This document shows, piece by piece, positions 60,375-64,000 of a stretch of 64,000 nt of DNA. Origin of the DNA: Icerya purchasi (Eukaryota > Arthropoda > Insecta > Hemiptera > Monophlebidae). The position numbers were made by a program, and so were the translations under genes. Under the pieces are notes generated by a model, which worked only from the letters and a program-made list of their open reading frames with translations, was not told the DNA's origin and did not search any database. The DNA lies in assembly GCA_039619475.1 (NCBI GenBank), contig CM077116.1, forward strand, positions 375,894,188-375,958,187, in the 5' to 3' direction. Within the stretch, counting starts at the first letter, position 1. Every line of letters starts with the position of its first letter.

Positions 60375-63300
60375 GACCATTATTGCGGTGTTCTGGAATA
60401 ATATTTGTTTCTTCGTCGACCATGGAAATTCTTTTCGGTATCAAAACAGAATAATGCAGCGTGCAATATTTCGACTTAAACTGCGTTTACTTTTGTCGTG
60501 TAAAAGCAACGAGACAAAGAATGTCTTTCGTGTATATATGTATATGTAGGCTTAAGAAATGTATCGGTAGACGTAATTTTTAATTATGTTCAGATGTTAT
60601 ATTTTGATTAATTTTAAAATTAATTCGCCATGTACGTTACTTTATTATTTTAGTGATGAAACATTTTCGTCATTGTGATCAGAATTATAATAAATTTATT
60701 AATGATAATATATATATATATATGTTTATATTATAAAGCCCATTCCTTCATACCTCGCCATGGGAGCACATCATAGCTTTTAGATTATAATAGTCTTCTA
60801 TAATTTTTGCATAGAAGAGTTGGCTTGAAATGACTGTATCGTTTGTTTGTTTTTTTTAATTTACAGTTTGCGTAGAAATTGTTGTCCTGTCATTTTTTCT
60901 TTGAATTTAATCGATATTTTCATGTTACTCCCGGTCTAAAAAAAACATTGTCTCTAAGGACCACAATTTAAAGTTTTTATAATAACGTTAATTTTCGTTA
61001 TTAAAAGTGAATAAGTATTTTATAATTAAGTTTATGATTAAAGGCAAAATACCGTCCAATAGTATGATAAGTGGCATTAATAATACACAGCTGAATTTCA
61101 TAACGTGAAACGAAAATATCGTGTTATGCTTCTTCGAATACAGTCTTATGAACCAGAAAAATTTTAAGTTCTTTTTTTTTTCTTTTCATTTTATTCCGGT
61201 GCCGAAATCAACGATTAATTTAGTTACAAATATGTTTTTCCAAACTTCGTGACCGACCAAAGGAAACTAACCGTTTTTTGTTGTTTTTTTTGCAATATTT
61301 AAAAAGATCCAGAAAATATTGCAAATAGTTGATTGCTTGAGTAGTTTTAATTGTTTTTTTTTCAATGACGCACTTTATTCGTGAAGGAGAGAGGCGTTAG
61401 AACCTCTCATTAGCTCTTTAAAAACCATTTGAAATACTGGATACTTTTTTAATAAAATTTCGATACAAACTATTGAATATAATTATAAATATTATAATCA
61501 TTTGCACCACCACAAAGTGTGTTTTTGTGAACCAGAATTAAACCGCTTTGAGATTAGCGAACGATTTTATTTTCTATCGTTGCACGTAATTCTCGTACAC
61601 TATTAAAAATAATCGGTAATCTGGAAGTTACCGGGAAATTATAAATTAAACGCGATTCGAAAAAGATGCAATGCAAGTACAAAAAAAGAAGCGAAAATAA
61701 AACTGAAAAAGTACTATAATTATGGCTTTATTTTTTTCTTAAAAAATTGTATCATCATTTATATGTTGTAATATTGTATATATAGTATATATGTAGATAT
61801 AAAAAATATAGTATTTTATTTTTTTAACTCACTTAATAATATAATTTTTATACGTTATATTTCTCTTAATCGTAAGCATCGATTTCATAAAATTATTAGG
61901 ATTACAAGTTTACATTTAATTAATTTTAAAATTATTTTTTAATGTTTTTTCCTGTTTTTTTTTTTTTTTTTTCAATTTAGATAAATGTAAGTAAATAAAC
62001 TGTTGTACTTAATTGAATGTTTTTAAAATTTGTTTTCTAACTGGCTGCGTATATACGTCAAAAATAAAAATTAAAAATAATAATGATAATCAAATTTTAA
62101 TGAATAGCACAAGCAAGATGTTCACATTAAGATGTAGTTTATTTAAATAGATTTAATTCACGACGGACGAGTTAATATAAAAAGCAATTGGTAAATTAAA
62201 TAATAAAAAAAAACAAGTCAAATGTAACAAAAAATTTATCCGTACATTACAGATATCAAATTTTAACCGTGTATAAAACGTTTACTTAACTTTGCAGTTC
62301 AACGATCTCAGCAACGTTAAGAGGAAATCATCTTCAGATAGTAAAATATTATCATTTAATTTTGGAAATTTAAGTTTCGTAGAAGCCAAATCATTAGCAC
62401 ATAATTGGTAAAATTTGTTGAACGGAGCATTAAAAGTAGTACTTCCTTAGGAACCGCGTTTCGTTGCAAATAGGGAGTTATCTTCGACTGCTTTGGATCA
62501 AGATCCCTTCTTGCTGAGCTCAAAAAGAAAGCAAAACTCCTTTGGAATTTCGAAAGAGAACCATTTTTATATTTATAAAGGGGCGATCCTTGTTAATCTC
62601 TATCCGTCTCTTCGTTAACATTGCACCGGAGCGCAACGTAACTGATCGGAAATTTTACACGAAATTACATATTATTTGCCGCTGACTAACAGATCACCCC
62701 CTCCTAATCAAAGTACCGAATTATTTTTATAAATCGTTCTCAGGTATAAAATAAAGTTACTCGTACAACATATCCGCCGTCAATTTCAAAAGAAGATATA
62801 ATTGTTTAACGTCAGCTAAAAGTGAAAGAAAACGACTAAAAGTGTTACACGACGAGGTTGTATAAATTTTGTTGATTACTGCTTCCTATTTGATATTGAA
62901 AAATATACAAATCCACGAAATAATATTTGCATCCGCAATCAGAAGATCAACTTAGATTTGTAATTTTCGTAGAATTTGCTTTTATTTGGTTTAAAGTTGA
63001 AAGGGGGTGTTGAGTTAGGATTCCTCTCGCATTCGCGTTTGCCAGCTTATGACAGCGATTATTTCACTGTATTTATTAATTGAACACATTGTTAAGTTTA
63101 TTCACGACAGAAATAAATTTTTAACACTTAATTAAACAATTATAGCGTCGGGGATACAAAAATTATATATAATTGTTTAATTAAGCGATTATTTCTTTAG
63201 GATAAACTTAAAATCGACCGTATGTTTAAATAAATATAATTAAGTATATCCGCGAGTTTATTTATTTATGCCGAAACTTTAATGTATATATTGAGACGGA
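60375..63300. other. 3' UTR and downstream non-coding DNA
   Basis: No further gene recognised. AT-rich, with T runs near 61956-61972. It presumably starts with the transporter's 3' UTR. Confidence 0.5.
60689..60694 (+). terminator. candidate polyadenylation signal
   Basis: AATAAA about 315 bases after the transporter stop codon. Such hexamers are frequent by chance in DNA this AT-rich, so the choice is tentative. Confidence 0.25.
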
Positions 63301-63389
63301 TTCGGCAGTTGTAGTGGTTTAATTACGCTTTATACGGTTTCTGATAATGCTGTCCGAGGTAGAAATTATTATTTCGATTTAATTCATTT

Positions 63390-63950
63390 TATATTTCGGG
63401 TTTTTCTCGGGCAGCAGAGATGACGGTGAATTGCGATCGGAGAAGATATTTCGACCGAGGAGCCTGGTTATCCCGAACGTAGCCGTTCTGTCGGCTGTGT
63501 TGCGGGGGTGAACTGGTTGCGCGGGGGAAATCGCGGTCGCGTTTACCGTCGAAACGTATAAGTACGGAGCGTGTAGCTACGAGAGTCGCGAGAGAATTGG
63601 TGAAATCCCGGAAAGACAGGGTAGCAGCCGATTTGAAATACATATTAATATAAGAACGTTCTAGAAAAATCGGCGTGCGTGTTAATTGATAAGGTACGGG
63701 GTAATTTTCAGCGATCGACTATATCGTTTGGAATAGCCCACCGTGTACCGAAAAATCTTCGTTCGTGCTAGAAACGGTAAATCGATAATCAGTGTGTTTA
63801 ATTCAGTTGTTAACTAGATCAATTCGGTGGTACACGCGAGTCGGTTCACACGAGTCGGTAATGATTCGTCGTCGTTTATTTTAATCGTTGTCGGAAGAGC
63901 ACGCCGTCACGTGTATCTTTTTAGCCCTAGTCATAATTAATGTCCGCTCC
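63390..63950. promoter_or_regulatory. CpG-rich segment, possible promoter/5' region
   Basis: A marked rise in GC and CpG over the neighbouring DNA (for example CGCGGGGGAAATCGCGGTCG near 63520) without a convincing protein. In this AT-rich genome such segments often mark the first exon or promoter of a gene. The 84-codon minus-strand frame here looks incidental. Confidence 0.25.
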
Positions 63951-64000
63951 GTCATTTTGACCAGTATTTTTTTTGTGTAATTGTTATATTCAAAAAATTT

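Overview
The window looks like a piece of an arthropod, most likely insect, nuclear genome. It is AT-rich, full of homopolymer runs and microsatellites, has GT-AG introns of up to 19 kb, and carries a typical insect mix of transposons (I, R1-like, jockey-like and RTE-like LINEs; Tc1, mariner, hAT, Maverick/Polinton; tRNA-derived SINEs). No bacterial-style operon, rRNA or stand-alone tRNA gene is visible. A hemipteran is plausible, but I cannot prove the order from the sequence.

There is one clear host gene. It is a plus-strand SLC1-family (excitatory amino acid transporter-like, EAAT) gene whose eight coding exons run from 17783 to 60374. The exons join in frame at every junction to a 471-residue protein that covers the family fold from TM1 to TM8. 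It departs from classic glutamate transporters at sites that matter: TM7 has Leu where the proton/potassium-coupling Glu normally sits, the HP1 serine-rich tip carries a Lys, and HP2 is strongly altered.

Layout. Positions 1-17780 upstream hold no convincing gene, only an RTE-like LINE 3' relic (6.1-6.7 kb), two tRNA-derived SINE copies (11.4 and 13.1 kb) on either side of a mariner transposase fragment (11.9 kb), and simple repeats. Intron 1 (17880-25720) holds a nearly full-length decayed I-type LINE nested in an older R1-like LINE, with matching target duplications. Intron 2 holds a 303-bp hAT-like MITE. Intron 4 holds a jockey-like LINE 3' end. Intron 5 holds an apparently intact Tc1-like transposon (1.7 kb, DD34E) and, 85 bp further on, a 2.1-kb hAT derivative that itself contains an 833-bp palindrome. 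Intron 7 holds the main discovery, described next. Downstream (60375-64000) no gene is recognised, but the last 0.6 kb is CpG-rich and could be the promoter or 5' region of a neighbour.

The main discovery is a 16,410-bp element at 41391-57800. It is an almost perfect giant palindrome: two arms of about 8 kb, nearly identical by eye, face each other across about 390 bp of AT microsatellite. It has 5'-AG...CT-3' ends and a perfect 6-bp target duplication (TTAAAT), which are hallmarks of Maverick/Polinton insertion. I see no polymerase, integrase, ATPase, protease or capsid gene in it. Each arm carries one intact, identical 309-codon gene of a family I recall only as uncharacterised proteins in arthropod mobile DNA. 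The element resembles a half-genome snap-back duplication, like the symmetric defective genomes known from protein-primed adenovirus replication, that was then integrated as a normal Polinton. It sits in the last intron of the transporter gene, 111 bp after exon 7.
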